Source: Glandiceps talaboti
Taxonomy: Eukaryota; Hemichordata; Enteropneusta; Spengelidae
Reading direction: 5' to 3'
DNA length: 27,500 bases
Assembly: GCF_964340395.1 (NCBI RefSeq)
Contig: NC_135554.1
Coordinates: 17,353,092 to 17,380,591 of the forward strand
The notes under the pieces: generated by a model
What the model was told of the DNA's origin: nothing
Databases searched by the model: none
Seen by the model: the letters and a program-made list of their open reading frames with translations, nothing else
Position numbers and translations under genes: made by a program
Shown here: positions 12,523 to 23,289 of the stretch, piece by piece
Position numbering within the stretch: the stretch's first letter is position 1
How the letters are laid out: each line of letters begins with the position of its first letter

Positions 12523-12745
12523 ATTTGGGACCTGGCAGGATAGAGATTGCAATAGGAATGCTTACAGATGCTGCAATGAATTGTATGTTCCCCAGGGAGT
12601 TGAGGAAGTATAAAGGACCGTTGTGCCGCTATAGATCCGCGCCAGGATTAATGATTGTAAAGTGCTTTGAGCACAGAGTGGGAAAGCGCTATTTAAAAAC
12701 CAACATTATTTTCATTATCATCATTAATATCATCATTATTATTGT
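12523..12745 (+). mobile_element. L2/CR1-type LINE 3' end (or a SINE sharing that tail)
   Basis: The segment carries the familiar 3' module TGTAAAGTGCTTTGAGCA, then a short loop, then GGAAAGCGCTATTTAAA, followed by an ATT/CATT-rich simple tail (about 12702-12745). AGTGCTTT pairs with AAAGCGCT, giving the stem-loop known at the 3' ends of L2-clade elements and of SINEs mobilised by them. The plus orientation follows from the tail position. About 150 bp upstream probably belongs to the same element. No coding region survives, so this is a 5'-truncated copy. Confidence 0.75.
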
Positions 12746-13539
12746 TACTTGATGATTCGCTTTGTATTTGAAATGACAAAAACTGATTTCTTTAGAAATG
12801 TACTGTAACAGTTATTTGATAACGTTTCTGAAACATCTTATTAAATGTAAAATACAAACCCACATCAGTAAATGGATTATCACGTATTAACATCAAGTAC
12901 GTCATCATGACGTAATATTACGTACGTTCTCTAATTTTCTTGCTCAAAACACATGAGTTTGAAAACCTCCACCCCTCCGTTCCCACCCGATAACTTAAAA
13001 CACAGAACGTGCACAGAAATCTATGTTATCGTATTATTAAAAAAATGATGAGGCAGACACTAAAATGGTTTTTAAAAAGCCTGAACTCGAACACACTATT
13101 AAATGATTAAAGTGTGTCAGTTTATTGTAAGGTGATGTATAATTCTTTTACGGGTATGTTTCATAAGAAGTTGGTGATCTGTTTATTATTAATATATTGA
13201 CACAATTGTTACAACAGCAGTACATGTATTATTCACAGGGTTAGTAACTGTTGGTTTTGTGTTTTATTTACACAGTGCGAACCGAGGTCAGGTCTGTCAC
13301 ATGTGTTGAACATAGGCCAACATAGAACTATCTTGTATATACAATATATATAGAGTATATAGAATAAATCAATGTCTCTTTAAGTGGCTGCTGTAAGGCA
13401 GTAGATGTTGTTAAAACTAATATATAATAGTTTAGAAGGTTAGATATTTTGACTACTGACAGGAGCGTAATCGGTTTTCTCCCACTTCTTCCCCCCCCCC
13501 CCTTTGTTTTTTGGCTTTTTTGTTTGTTTCTATATGTGA
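12746..13539. other. unique noncoding DNA with ACGT-rich palindromic cluster and C run
   Basis: Contains four ACGT cores in 29 bp at 12899-12927 (see findings) and a 12-bp C run at 13491-13502 followed by T-rich DNA. A minus-strand frame at 13328-13546 is low-complexity and not credible as a gene. Confidence 0.55.
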
Positions 13540-13680
13540 TTTCCAATCATACTTTCTATAATTTTTTAGTGGTGTATGCATTTTAATTTTCTGTAAGTGC
13601 TGCTCCTAACATGCTTAGTAAGCCCCTGATACAAAAAGGATTCAATAAATAAATATATATATAAATAAATAAATAAATAA
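13540..13680 (+). mobile_element. possible retroelement 3' end with (AAAT)n tail
   Basis: A non-repetitive segment ends with ATTCAATAAATAAATA, then TA, then repeated AAAT units to 13680. Truncated LINEs often end this way. Without a matching consensus or target-site duplications it could equally be a chance microsatellite. The left boundary is not visible. Confidence 0.3.
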
Positions 13681-16600
13681 GGCAATACTGATGGGAAAAT
13701 GAATAAGCAATGATTGGTTGTTTTTTGTTCTTTTGTGTGACAGAAATGTACATTTTTGTTTATCTGTACAAATATATCGGACCGATGGCGTACAATTTTA
13801 ATAAATAAGTATCATTGTAATGCAATTTCATTTGTGTAGTTGATATTTGAATAAATGATGACAATACTGAGGCATAGTGTCGTTATAATAATGAACTTAC
13901 TTGTCAAAAAAGCAATTGACTAAATCGATCAATCACGTCACAATATTTTTATTCCTCAGTCAACGCGATTTTCATTTCCCCCCTAAAAATGTCAAATATG
14001 CTTTTCCCCATAAATATCACGTGACACTGGTTATCTGATCAAGCATTTGAAAAAAGGAGACTTTTCTGATAAACCGTGTATTACAAAGGGAAGATACAAT
14101 CGCATTTGTCACGTTGTGGTGACCTTAAAATAATGTGAAAAAATGGCGTATCAGACATTTTAAAATTGTTTGTATTTGTATTTTTAAACAAACTATGCTA
14201 TGATGGTGTCAAATGTTATTCTTAGGACAATTTTGTTTTTCCTTTATAAGATGCATGCTCGATCATAATTCAAACACCCAAATACCTATCGATTGCAAAA
14301 ATAATTAATTTCTCAAGGCAGACACATTCAAATTAAGTGTTACTATTTGTTTCATAAGGTATATAGTTTTTCATTTTTTTTTACTTATTTCAAGGGCAGG
14401 AAATTATAGACTCGGACACTCAATAACCAGTCATACCGTCTATTTCTAAAACTAAATTTTGAACAGAAACCGCCTGAAATATATTACAATTTATTTGTAA
14501 AATTATGGATTAAGTTCAAACTGGTGAAATGTACATCTTAGATATCAGAATTGTGATATACGGAGAAGATGTGATGACATAAACATATTACAGTGTCAAA
14601 GGTCATATCTTCTATACTCGACAGTCTCGTCTATGTGTCTGGTGATTGAAACGAAACAGTAATGTTTACATTAGCAGACGAAACATGGTTTTGCTATTGA
14701 GTCAAGCAAATACTAATTCTTCGAACGGTAATACGAAAACTTGTACTAGTTCTCCCAAATGAATACAAGATTACCGGATGTTTAAATATCGTGATAGCCA
14801 GTTTCAACTTCCCACTACTAAAGTGAATTCCCAGGAACAAATTTCTCCCTTTCTCTTCTATTCCCCCCCCCCCGAAGAGTGTAGACCTTAATTCCTAGAA
14901 GACGTTTTGCTTTGACCGCCTTCTAATTGGCTCTCTTTTCGGTGTAGCCAGCATCTATTTTAGATATTAATATGACTATATCCAGTTTTGTAATGCCCTG
15001 TTCTATACTAAGAGATGGCACAATTCATTTCAAACCTATCGCCAATTTGCATGAGTTTTTACGTGCCTGTAATTTTGGATTCGGAATGAGATCCAGAAGG
15101 GAAAATTGAAAACGGATCATAACCTTACATTTATCAAATGAAAGAAATAGAAGTTATTTTCTTCGGTGTAGTTAATTTCCTTCTTTAACAATAAAGAACA
15201 AAAACACCTTATTTCCGGAAATTGTTCATGCGATTTAGAAGCATTTTAGAGATACAAATTTCTAATAGTTTTTGAGTAATCTTGCACTGAGATGAGATAA
15301 GATGAGATGAAAAAGAATACAAAATAACGCCGTGTCTAGAATTTCATTAGGTGTTTCCAGGAGGAAAAATGTGTTTAATTTGACTTTAATTTGACAAAAA
15401 GTAAAGCGGCACTGAGTAGCAGAAAAAGAGGCACATTTCTATTTCATTCTGATTGGATGTGCATGCATCTGTTTAAAGCTTGTCGTTAAAGTTGTGAGAA
15501 TAATAGAAAGGTGTTACAAGCTCAAATTAAGGAAAATAGTAGCGAAAATTACCTCAACGTATTACATATTCCCGTTACAATCATGTCGATTTCATGAAAT
15601 GTACTGAACCGCAAAGATTTTTCAGTTCACTGTACAGACCCGTAACATTTTGAAAAAAGGGAAGACTGATTGCACAAAAACTGAACATACGTTTTTGACA
15701 TTACGTCTGCTGTAACAGTTTCGGGATCTCATTATCGATCGATCCAATGTCTACGAAGATCACTTTCTCGCCTGTGAAGGGGGCATTCCATCCGGTAAAA
15801 GGGCATTTCAACGTCACGTTAGAGATAGTACTTTTTATAAGTATTCACAAATCGACATTTACGGAGAGCCAACCTGACATTTGTAATAATATGACTTCTC
15901 TCCTATTATTTATTTTCGTTTTGACACACCGATGGCCGCTATATCGAAATTGCGCAGGTATAATGGATTAACGGTCATTTGAAGATAGAATTGGAGGTGT
16001 CAACCGTGTCTTTAGGTGTAACGTGTACTATGACTGAATACTGCAATTATTGTCTAGCTGAGTTAACCGAGAGTAAATTGACAGAATGTGTAACAGAAGT
16101 GTATTATTCCACCATCTGCAATGGCAGGTCTATCTTTCTTAGGTCTTTCATCGGGTTGACAATAAACCTTTGCTGATTACTGACAATACTATGTCTCAAA
16201 CCAATTTGTCTATATTTTCCTCATTTCTATCGATAGTCGTCATTCCGCCAATGACTCGTACGGTTTTATGGCTTTCCCCGTGATTAGTTTTTAAGGATGA
16301 ATTTCGGATGGCTGATAAGGGTGAAATGACATGGGTGATAGTGAGGTATTGTATGTATATATATTGTGTGTATTTTCAATAGTGATGATGAAAATATAGT
16401 GTATGTAGACAATGGCCACTTAGTAAACTACAGTTATAAAAATAACTATCATATTCCTTACTAGTCGCTCTTTATGATGGCATGACCTATCAAGTCAGCG
16501 AGCCTATCAGTCAATCCGCACATGACTTTTTGAAAGGATCAAAACTGCATATATCTGACAATCAATTTGTTTAGATTGACCACGTTTTTTTTTCATTCTA

Positions 16601-17280
16601 AAACTACCCCTCTAATCTATCACAGAAGAATGAAATTTTTGAAATGTCTTTAAAAGTCCACATGTTTCCAGTCAAGCGATATTTGCAATGACTCTTTTTG
16701 TACAAATCAAATACGACTGTAATAAGATGGCTTGTGTATAATTGGGGCACAGAAAGGTTATTTTCAGAGATATAATCACAGGTTATTGTCATATTGTGGA
16801 CGCGCTATGCTTGAGTCATCCCCATTCATATCGCTATCTGATAGAACTAGATGTGGTGATAATAAATCGAAAATGAAACCAAGTGGAACGATGTACGCCT
16901 GTCAGTTGGTAGATCCGTTATGGCTGTCACCTCTTAGCGTCATTTGGTGTGACTTCGAAGGTTAAGCCAGTCGACGCGTCGATGTACTTTAGACAATGAT
17001 GTCATATTGTATGTGTTAGTGAACCCTTTTGCATGAGAGAGTCCAGGATGTGAGAAATAACCAACATCTACAGTAAACGAGTAAAGAAACGGGTTGAGTA
17101 GTTTTCATTCCACAGTCGGCTTTGAAACCCTCCCAAAACCTTTAAAATAACAGCGTTTTCATGTATATTTAAGTATAGGCTTTCGGGTATATGTATTGTA
17201 AGCAATAAAATCACGTATCGAAACTAAAGTGAATAATTTTTACTTTAGTAAAAAAAACGTTCTTGGTATAAAAAAACCGT
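13681..17280. other. unique noncoding DNA, long interval
   Basis: No gene is recognised. Frames at 15747-15971, 15979-16176 and 16732-16965 (plus strand) are moderately long but lack recognisable domains or convincing starts. Local features are a polypyrimidine tract ending in 11 C (14841-14873), CACGTG at 14018, and a 12-bp CpG-rich palindrome TCGACGCGTCGA at 16971-16982. Confidence 0.5.
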
Positions 17281-17375
17281 AACCAACAACCAACCAACCA
17301 ACCAAGCAAACAAACAAACAAACAAACAAACAAACAAACAAACAGGCAAGCAAGCAAGCAAGCAAACAAACAACC
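17281..17375. repeat. compound AACC / AAAC / AAGC tetranucleotide array
   Basis: CCAA units are followed by a longer run of CAAA units, then GCAA units, then CAAA again, over about 95 bp. It is three variants of one tetranucleotide in blocks. Confidence 0.93.
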
Positions 17376-18890
17376 TTTTTTTCAGAGCAGATATCACTAT
17401 TATCAATCATAAAAAACAATGCAATTTGTTATATTGTGAAAACTACAATATTATTTCGAAATCAAAGATATACCGGTAAATTATGCAAACATACGTCACA
17501 TAATATAGCTAGAATTTTATGAAACTGAAATTTTTTCTCTTTTTTTTTGAAAATTCAACTGACTAAAATATAGCTAAAATACAGCCAGCTTTGGATATTG
17601 TGAAATTGATCTGAAACGTAAACACCTGTATATCTAACCTTTACAGTAGGCTTTCAACCGTTCTCATGTCAATTTGATATCTTTATTGACCATCTTCAGG
17701 CATAGCCCGATTATTTTCACCTGTTTCATCTTATCATCTTACAGTGCACAATATGTTTTCAAAATTCAAAGCCAAAAAACTTTCAAATTTTTTTTCTATA
17801 AGAAAATAATGGCGGGAAAAAATTGTCGACTTTTAGATGAAAAGTACTGTAAAAAATATCAATAGGACAAGCAGAAAGTATGAAATGTGTGGGTTTTTTT
17901 CCAGTCGTACATTTACCGCGCTGGAACGATACGAATCATCAAGATGGCGGGTAGAGATATACATAGCAACAGACCATATGTGTTCTGGTGTGTATTGTTA
18001 ATATAAGACACCAGGGAGGCCTTGCGTATCTTTACAAGATTTTTGGCGCCCAGCTTTCCACAATTCGATAATGCAATTTGAGTCAATTTTCTGAGAAACT
18101 AATGAAATTTGACAAAAAGCATATCCATGTGTACGACAAAAGATGTACAGCTTTACACCAGAGGACAGAAATTCGAAGTGTCAACGAGTTGGCAAATAAA
18201 TTTGCTTCATTGCTAGGATTGAACTCTCTTTGTTGGCAAATTTGATAACCAAATTACAGTAGATAGTAGTTCCCTTAAGCGAAAATCTAATATTTTTCAA
18301 AAATTTCAAGGGTCAAATTCTGTCTCACACGTTCTTTTTTTCTTCATTAAGTTTATCAGTCGGTGTAGTGTACGCTACGCCGAACCACAATGCATGTTGA
18401 AGTAGAAAGTCCGTTTCCTTCCGTTTTCGTGACAAATTCAAACAGATTTTGAATAGTATGCTAGTGTCTTCATTTCTAGAGTGAAGTATATTTTGTGTAA
18501 ATCGAACTTTAAACAGGCGTATCGCATTTTATGGATGCTTTATGATCTATCAGATATAGCCTTGTAAAATTGTTGATTTTACAAACATTGTCCGACGAGG
18601 CAATTAATCAATAGACGGTCATCAATTTTACATTCCTTATATTCTTTCCTGATTTGGAAGAATGATTCAGCTTTACTCCCAATCTTGTCCCCTTGGGATT
18701 GAAATTGATGGATCTCAACATTTATGACGAAATGTACTTACAACACGCACACTCAGTAGCACACACTGTGATGTGACACACACCACAGACACAGACAATG
18801 TAAAGTATATTGTAACGTATCAGTGCATACATTGTAACACATTTTAATAGACAATGTATGACTCTGTAACACAAACGAACGCACACACTG
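17376..18890. other. unique noncoding DNA
   Basis: No gene is recognised. It holds an AAGATGGCGG sequence at 17941-17950 that matches the YY1 consensus and a second ATGGCGG at 17809. The right end (from about 18740) becomes CA-rich and grades into the next repeat. Confidence 0.5.
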
Positions 18891-19003
18891 ACTCACACAC
18901 ATACATACACATACACACGTACGCACATATACATACATGTATACATATACATTCGTACACGCACATACATACACACACATACAGGCAGACAGACCAACGG
19001 ACG

Positions 19004-19051
<48 letters not shown>

Positions 19052-19070
19052 GTCAGACAGACAGACAGAT
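18891..19070. repeat. compound CA/TACA, ACGG and ACAG microsatellite
   Basis: A degenerate CACATA region is followed by ACGG units and then about 60 bp of ACAG with one GTCAG interruption. Read on the minus strand, the ACAG part is a CTGT array flanked by the 61-bp element at 19071-19131. Confidence 0.95.
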
Positions 19071-19131
19071 GAACACACACATTATGCACAAAAACAACCA
19101 CATACACGAGTGCAGACAAAATATACAGACA
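19071..19131 (-). repeat. 61-bp dispersed element flanking CTGT array, minus-strand copy
   Basis: The reverse complement of this segment matches 24918-24978 with a single mismatch (T against C). In both places a CTGT array follows immediately in the same relative orientation. The copies are therefore duplicates of one repeat with a microsatellite attached, not independent microsatellites. Confidence 0.93.
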
Positions 19132-19548
19132 TGAACTATTTCTCTATTTTGTAGGCCTGATATTGTATAAATCATACACAAACCAGAATATCTTCCTATT
19201 AAAAAAAACAACGGAACTCGATTTCTAGCTTTTAATTTCACTTTAATTATCATTATAAATAAACTTCTAATCATGAACAATACAATGCCTGCACAAAATG
19301 AAATTGACATGATGTAATTTTTACATATGTTCGAACAATATACGTACGTTCAGGTTTGGCCGGTTTTAGTTGATTAACTACAAAACGTAATTACACTGTA
19401 AGTTACACACACATTTAGTAATAGTGGCTTGTTAATGCTCAATCCTGCCTTCCAACTATCAACGTACATCGTTGGATTTCACATTGAGTGAAATGGGGAT
19501 ATTCACAAACAAGCATGCATGCATAGCGGGATTGCATTCTCACCACTT
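19132..19548. other. noncoding DNA, possible body of a SINE
   Basis: No gene. If the A- and B-box module just to the right is a SINE head on the minus strand, its body would extend leftward into this interval. No tail or duplication marks an end. Confidence 0.35.
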
Positions 19549-19612
19549 AATTGAACCTTGGTATCTATACATATAGCGTAGATCTCTAACCACTACAGCT
19601 TTTCACGGGGAC
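19549..19612 (-). mobile_element. candidate tRNA-derived SINE head or tRNA pseudogene
   Basis: On the minus strand, AGCTGTAGTGGTTAGAGA (from 19600) resembles a tRNA A box and D arm. GGTTCAATT (from 19557) resembles the B box. The starts are 43 bp apart, the spacing expected for an internal RNA polymerase III promoter. The B box is imperfect (GGTTCAATT rather than GGTTCAAATCC) and no clean cloverleaf or acceptor stem forms. A functional tRNA gene is therefore unlikely, and a degenerate SINE is the better reading. Confidence 0.42.
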
Positions 19613-20722
19613 TGCTGTAAGCAATTCACATACTGCGAGAAAGACGGATATTTACAATCCGTGCAGACAGGAAAATTTCAATGTACAGAAGTGGAGAAGG
19701 AAATGACAATAGAGCCATGACAAAAGGAGTAGATGAGTAAAATATACATAAGGTAGTTTTTTTATAGAAATTCTGACAATGCTGTGTATATGGAACCGAT
19801 CATTACCCCTATGTACACATGCTGAGGCCAGCGATGAGCCAAAGCTCCTTCAGAGAAGTGCACAAAACGTGACGTCTATAGTCTGCCATTGTTACAACCA
19901 TAGAAACAACCTAAATATTAGACAGTGAACACGTGTCAGCTGACCTAAATTTCAAAGAAAGCATTCATCCTCTACTAAGTCTTATGAAAAAAAAACCCGA
20001 TCCGAAATTAGATATCGGATTTAAAAGACATGGCAACGTCGATATGTATAGTGAAGAAGACAATATAATATTCCTTTACAAAAACCTCGCATTCAATTGA
20101 AAGTCATAATTTTTTGTTTAAAAAAAAATTCAGCGTTATTGTGTATTATATTTCACGGCTTTCAATTCTGAAAATTGTCACATCTCCCTGAAATGTTTCG
20201 CAATATGTGTTCTTTGGTGTATGTAGTACATATTTGGTTGTTTTCTTTCCCGTCGGATTAGAAGCGTCCATTACGGAAAGATAATTTTTTCCTATGCATG
20301 TTAAAACGGGAAAGGCCTTAGGGGCAAATATGTTATATGTAAAATGCAGAGGAATAACGTGTGTGAAAAACAAGGTAAAAGTGTGTTATCGGGAATTTTT
20401 TTGTAACGTAGTGACATTTCTGTTAGAAATTTAATTCAATAATGAGACGTGAAATGAACATGAACATCTGTTATCAACTTAATAAAAAATAACGCTTCAT
20501 ATTTGCCAGATATACACATACAGGCATAATATTCTGATCAGGTAATTAGCAGGCAGAGTGAATTCTCCATTTTGTGTTTAAAATCGATTTTCGTTGTTTG
20601 CTAGGCATTGAGGATCACGCTAATAGCTTAAAGGTGAAATCCTGCAGTAGACAAATTCATGGCAATGCTTTAAGTTAGACTTTCACGTTGAGTACTAGTT
20701 CCGCTGACCCGACAAGATGACC
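19613..20722. other. unique noncoding DNA
   Basis: No gene is recognised. The minus-strand frame at 20146-20373 (75 codons, TTG start) is not repetitive but matches no family I know. A CACGTG E-box lies at 19930. Confidence 0.5.
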
Positions 20723-20778
20723 GACTGACTGACTGACTGACTGACAGACATACTGACTGACTGACCGACATGGCTGAC
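20723..20778. repeat. imperfect (GACT)n array
   Basis: About 56 bp of GACT units interrupted by GACAGACATA and GACCGACATGG. It lies 67 bp left of the hairpin described next. Confidence 0.9.
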
Positions 20779-20844
20779 TCTCCCCGGTGTTGGAACAACG
20801 GCGGGAAGCTGCTGGTTGTAGAACGAAGTCCATGGATGATGTGG

Positions 20845-20926
20845 GCACCTGCTAACTACGTGTATTCTCAAGCAATAACATCATGAATGTATTATCAACC
20901 CGAGAATACGCGTAGCTGACACATGC
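20845..20926. other. 82-nt imperfect hairpin, pre-miRNA-like size
   Basis: Two 25-nt arms (20845-20869 and 20902-20926) pair with 19 Watson-Crick pairs, 2 G-U pairs and 4 mismatches around a 32-nt loop. The loop-proximal 14 positions are fully paired except for one wobble. The shape resembles a metazoan pre-miRNA, though the loop is large. A MITE remnant or chance palindrome is also possible. Strand is undetermined; the G-U pairs apply to plus-strand RNA. Confidence 0.35.
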
Positions 20927-21988
20927 AGTTTTCTCACAAATTAAGGTGGGAGAGTCCGTATGTCTTCATGTGGCTTCGATTCTGTACATACTACATACAC
21001 ATTCATTTCTTGTTACGTCTGACTTTGGGGAGACTAGGTATGTACCGAATATAACTGTTGCACGGCACATCACTACAAATAGTGACACGTGACCCCAGAG
21101 ATAAGATGAAATGAAAATGAGTGACATGATACAGAAATAGAAAAAAAAATCAAAAGAATCATATAAAACAGAAACACATGAAAATGAAAAAAAACTTCCC
21201 AAAAATACTCTATAAAAAATCTCTACAGTGAATTGGAGCAGCTGTTTTATTAACACAGGATGGCATATATCTTGAATATAATGGTGTATAGTTACACATC
21301 ATCTCAACGTTAAAGTCACTGTCACCAAGGTAACTGAATGCCGAAGATTCGTGTTCCTAGGGGAATTCCTGTGAAACGGAGCAATAGACGCTACATTTCA
21401 TTTAACTGGCAGAAATAAAGACACGTAATGCAAGACATAACATTGAACTTTGTTAATTTCTAAACTCAGAAAAAAACACAGAACCCCTTGGAGAACACGC
21501 CTCATGATTACAATGGTATTATATACATGTATTGAAGTCTGTGGGGATAGGGGAGATGATAACAGTTGGTTTAGTCAATAACAGAAGAGAACGGAACCAT
21601 AATCAGTGCGACACAGAGGGGTTTTAAACAGATATCCAGGCAGAATGGAAATTCACAGAAATGAGAGATTAGTCAAGCTTACAGAGGAAGAGTACGCCCA
21701 TTGAGAATGTTATAAGCATGCGTTGTTATGTGAGAAAGATGCGGGAAGAGATATCGGCAAGAGAGAAATCGATCTAGCGATATCCTCGTGAACTGTGTGT
21801 TTGAAACGAGTGCAGTTTTGATGTCAATGCAATGTACAACACACGTATACGTTAGGATATGTATTATATTTTATATAACAAACGAAGGAAATATACACAA
21901 TGATCAGAAAGGATGAGGTAAGCTAGATATAGATACGTACAACATTAAAAAGAGCTTAAGGTAAAAAACAAAAAAAGGGGTTAACTTA
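20927..21988. other. unique noncoding DNA
   Basis: No gene is recognised. A 96-codon minus-strand frame (20966-21256) is strongly hydrophobic and Phe-rich, as expected from translating AT-rich DNA, and has no ATG at its start. CACGTG lies at 21086. Confidence 0.5.
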
Positions 21989-22282
21989 CAAATTTGTCTC
22001 GAGTCGTTTCGGCTCCACAGTCTGCGTATTACAGCGCACACAAATAAGGATGCGCTCTCACTATCATGTCGGTCGCTGCAGCCATGACAACGAAGAGGGA
22101 AGAAAAGAGATCTGGACAGCGAGTTGATTAGGATGACGATTTCCCTTATAGATGGAATATGTTAGCACGTATCTGTCCCTGATTGGGTTTCGGTTACTGA
22201 GTGAGCTTTCGAAGCTCTCAATGTCGCGTAATGCCGAATAACCTAATTTCCAGTGATGTTCAAGTCAACTATAGATGCATTC

Positions 22283-22308
22283 TGTATGTATGTATATACA
22301 TACATACA
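22283..22308. repeat. 26-bp perfect palindrome of TGTA/TACA units
   Basis: A 13-bp TGTATG-type arm is followed directly by its reverse complement, so the tetranucleotide switches strand at its centre. It has cruciform potential and lies inside the CpG-rich island. A few more TACA units continue to the right. Confidence 0.9.
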
Positions 22309-22679
22309 TACATAAACAAAAATATCTATGCTCAGTGTGCAGCACCGTTGTAGTGTTCGTCTCTTCCTGCTTGCTTCGTCATTGAAAATTTCAGTTTATC
22401 GGCAGCAGTTGTACAGATGCGCTAACACACCGGTCGCTGTTCCAGTGTTTTTTGCGCGTTCAGCTGGATCGCCCCCTTGTCTGCCCGTTCAGGTGCAAGG
22501 GCGGGCTCTCTGAGTGTACGAACACCGTCGAAGTGCACGCTCGCTCCCGCCCACTGAATATCAGAATCGTATGTCTGTATGCCAGTTATTAGGGCGTACA
22601 TTATGACAATTCTCCGACTCTCATTCATCAATTTGCGTACGTGCGATAGGACGCCGCGGACAACCTATAAGGTGAGAGC

Positions 22680-22708
22680 CTGGCGATAATTTATGCTCTT
22701 ATATTCGC
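22680..22708. repeat. short inverted repeat between two donor-like sites
   Basis: CTGGCGA and TCGCCAG form a perfect 7-bp stem around an AT-rich loop. The stem lies between the two plus-strand splice-donor-like sequences. It could affect donor choice in RNA, but this is speculative. Confidence 0.5.
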
Positions 22709-22716
22709 CAGCCTGG

Positions 22717-23265
22717 TAAGCTCGCTTCCTATCAGACCACAGATTTTTAATAATGAGCCAGGAATCGGTTAATGGAAAGAAAAGAAGCAATCTCCTCTCG
22801 CATTTGGATGAAAATGGCGCCCTAATTGGCTATCAGTAACACAGATACATTATATATAGTTTGCATTATACAGTAGACCCCCGTTGGGGAATCGCAACTC
22901 TTCATAATTACAATCCGAGACCGCTGAATTTCTCGAGCGAATAGCTAAAAAGAATATAAATCGGAGGAGTCACAACTGGTTCAAAGGTCATACGAGCAGC
23001 TTACACTCTGTCTGACAATTGTACTGTAAAGTGTGTTGTTCCACTGTTATCTCTTTTAAAAAAAAACAACCGAACTAATATCATGGTAGAAGTTATTATC
23101 ACCGACCGCTTTACTTTACTGGCAATCATACATTCAAAATTATGCATAGTGTAACAAATGTATCGATAATTCGGATAACATTATCTAAGTGATTACGAAA
23201 TATTTGTATTCTGACAAATCAAAGTATTTAAAATAATGTCAATATCCAGTTGATATAACTCAAAT
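22717..23265. other. unique noncoding DNA
   Basis: No gene is visible. AAAATGGCGCC at 22811-22821, a YY1-like match, and a nearby ATTGG (inverted CCAAT) extend the promoter-like motif content of the neighbouring island. Confidence 0.45.
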
Positions 23266-23288
23266 AGCGTTTAACTTTGTTAAACGCT
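23266..23288. repeat. perfect 10-bp inverted repeat with 3-nt loop
   Basis: AGCGTTTAAC and its exact reverse complement flank TTT. It resembles an operator-like or terminator-like hairpin but stands alone in eukaryotic noncoding DNA. It lies at the left edge of a TAAT-rich block. Confidence 0.85.
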
Positions 23289-23289
23289 G

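Larger units (their letters stand above)
21989..22716. promoter_or_regulatory. candidate CpG-rich promoter island, possibly divergent
   Basis: This is the most GC- and CpG-rich stretch of the window. At 22420-22560 I count about 13 CpGs in 140 bp, near the number expected without CpG depletion. GC boxes occur in both orientations: GGGCGGG at 22499-22505 and CCGCCC at 22547-22552. Toward the minus strand there is a CCAATCA match (about 22178-22184), a TATAAG (22150-22145), a pyrimidine-rich tract, and a GTAAGT donor at 21989. Toward the plus strand there are donor-like AAG/GTGAGA (GT at 22672) and CTG/GTAAGC (GT at 22716). I infer a first exon on one or both strands. No coding product is recognised. 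Confidence 0.4.

Noticed and set aside
15747-16176. Two adjacent plus-strand frames, the second with several cysteines
   Set aside because: They are separated by stops and lack a common frame or a convincing splice pair. The cysteine spacing fits no zinc-binding or disulfide domain I know.
20966-21256. 96-codon hydrophobic minus-strand frame
   Set aside because: Phe/Ser-rich from A-rich template, GTG start, no family recognised.
22422-22628. 68-codon minus-strand frame from ATG at 22628, protein-like in composition
   Set aside because: It lies in the GC-rich island where stops are naturally rarer, and an overlapping plus-strand frame (22328-22513) is equally open. No domain is recognised, so neither is called as a gene.
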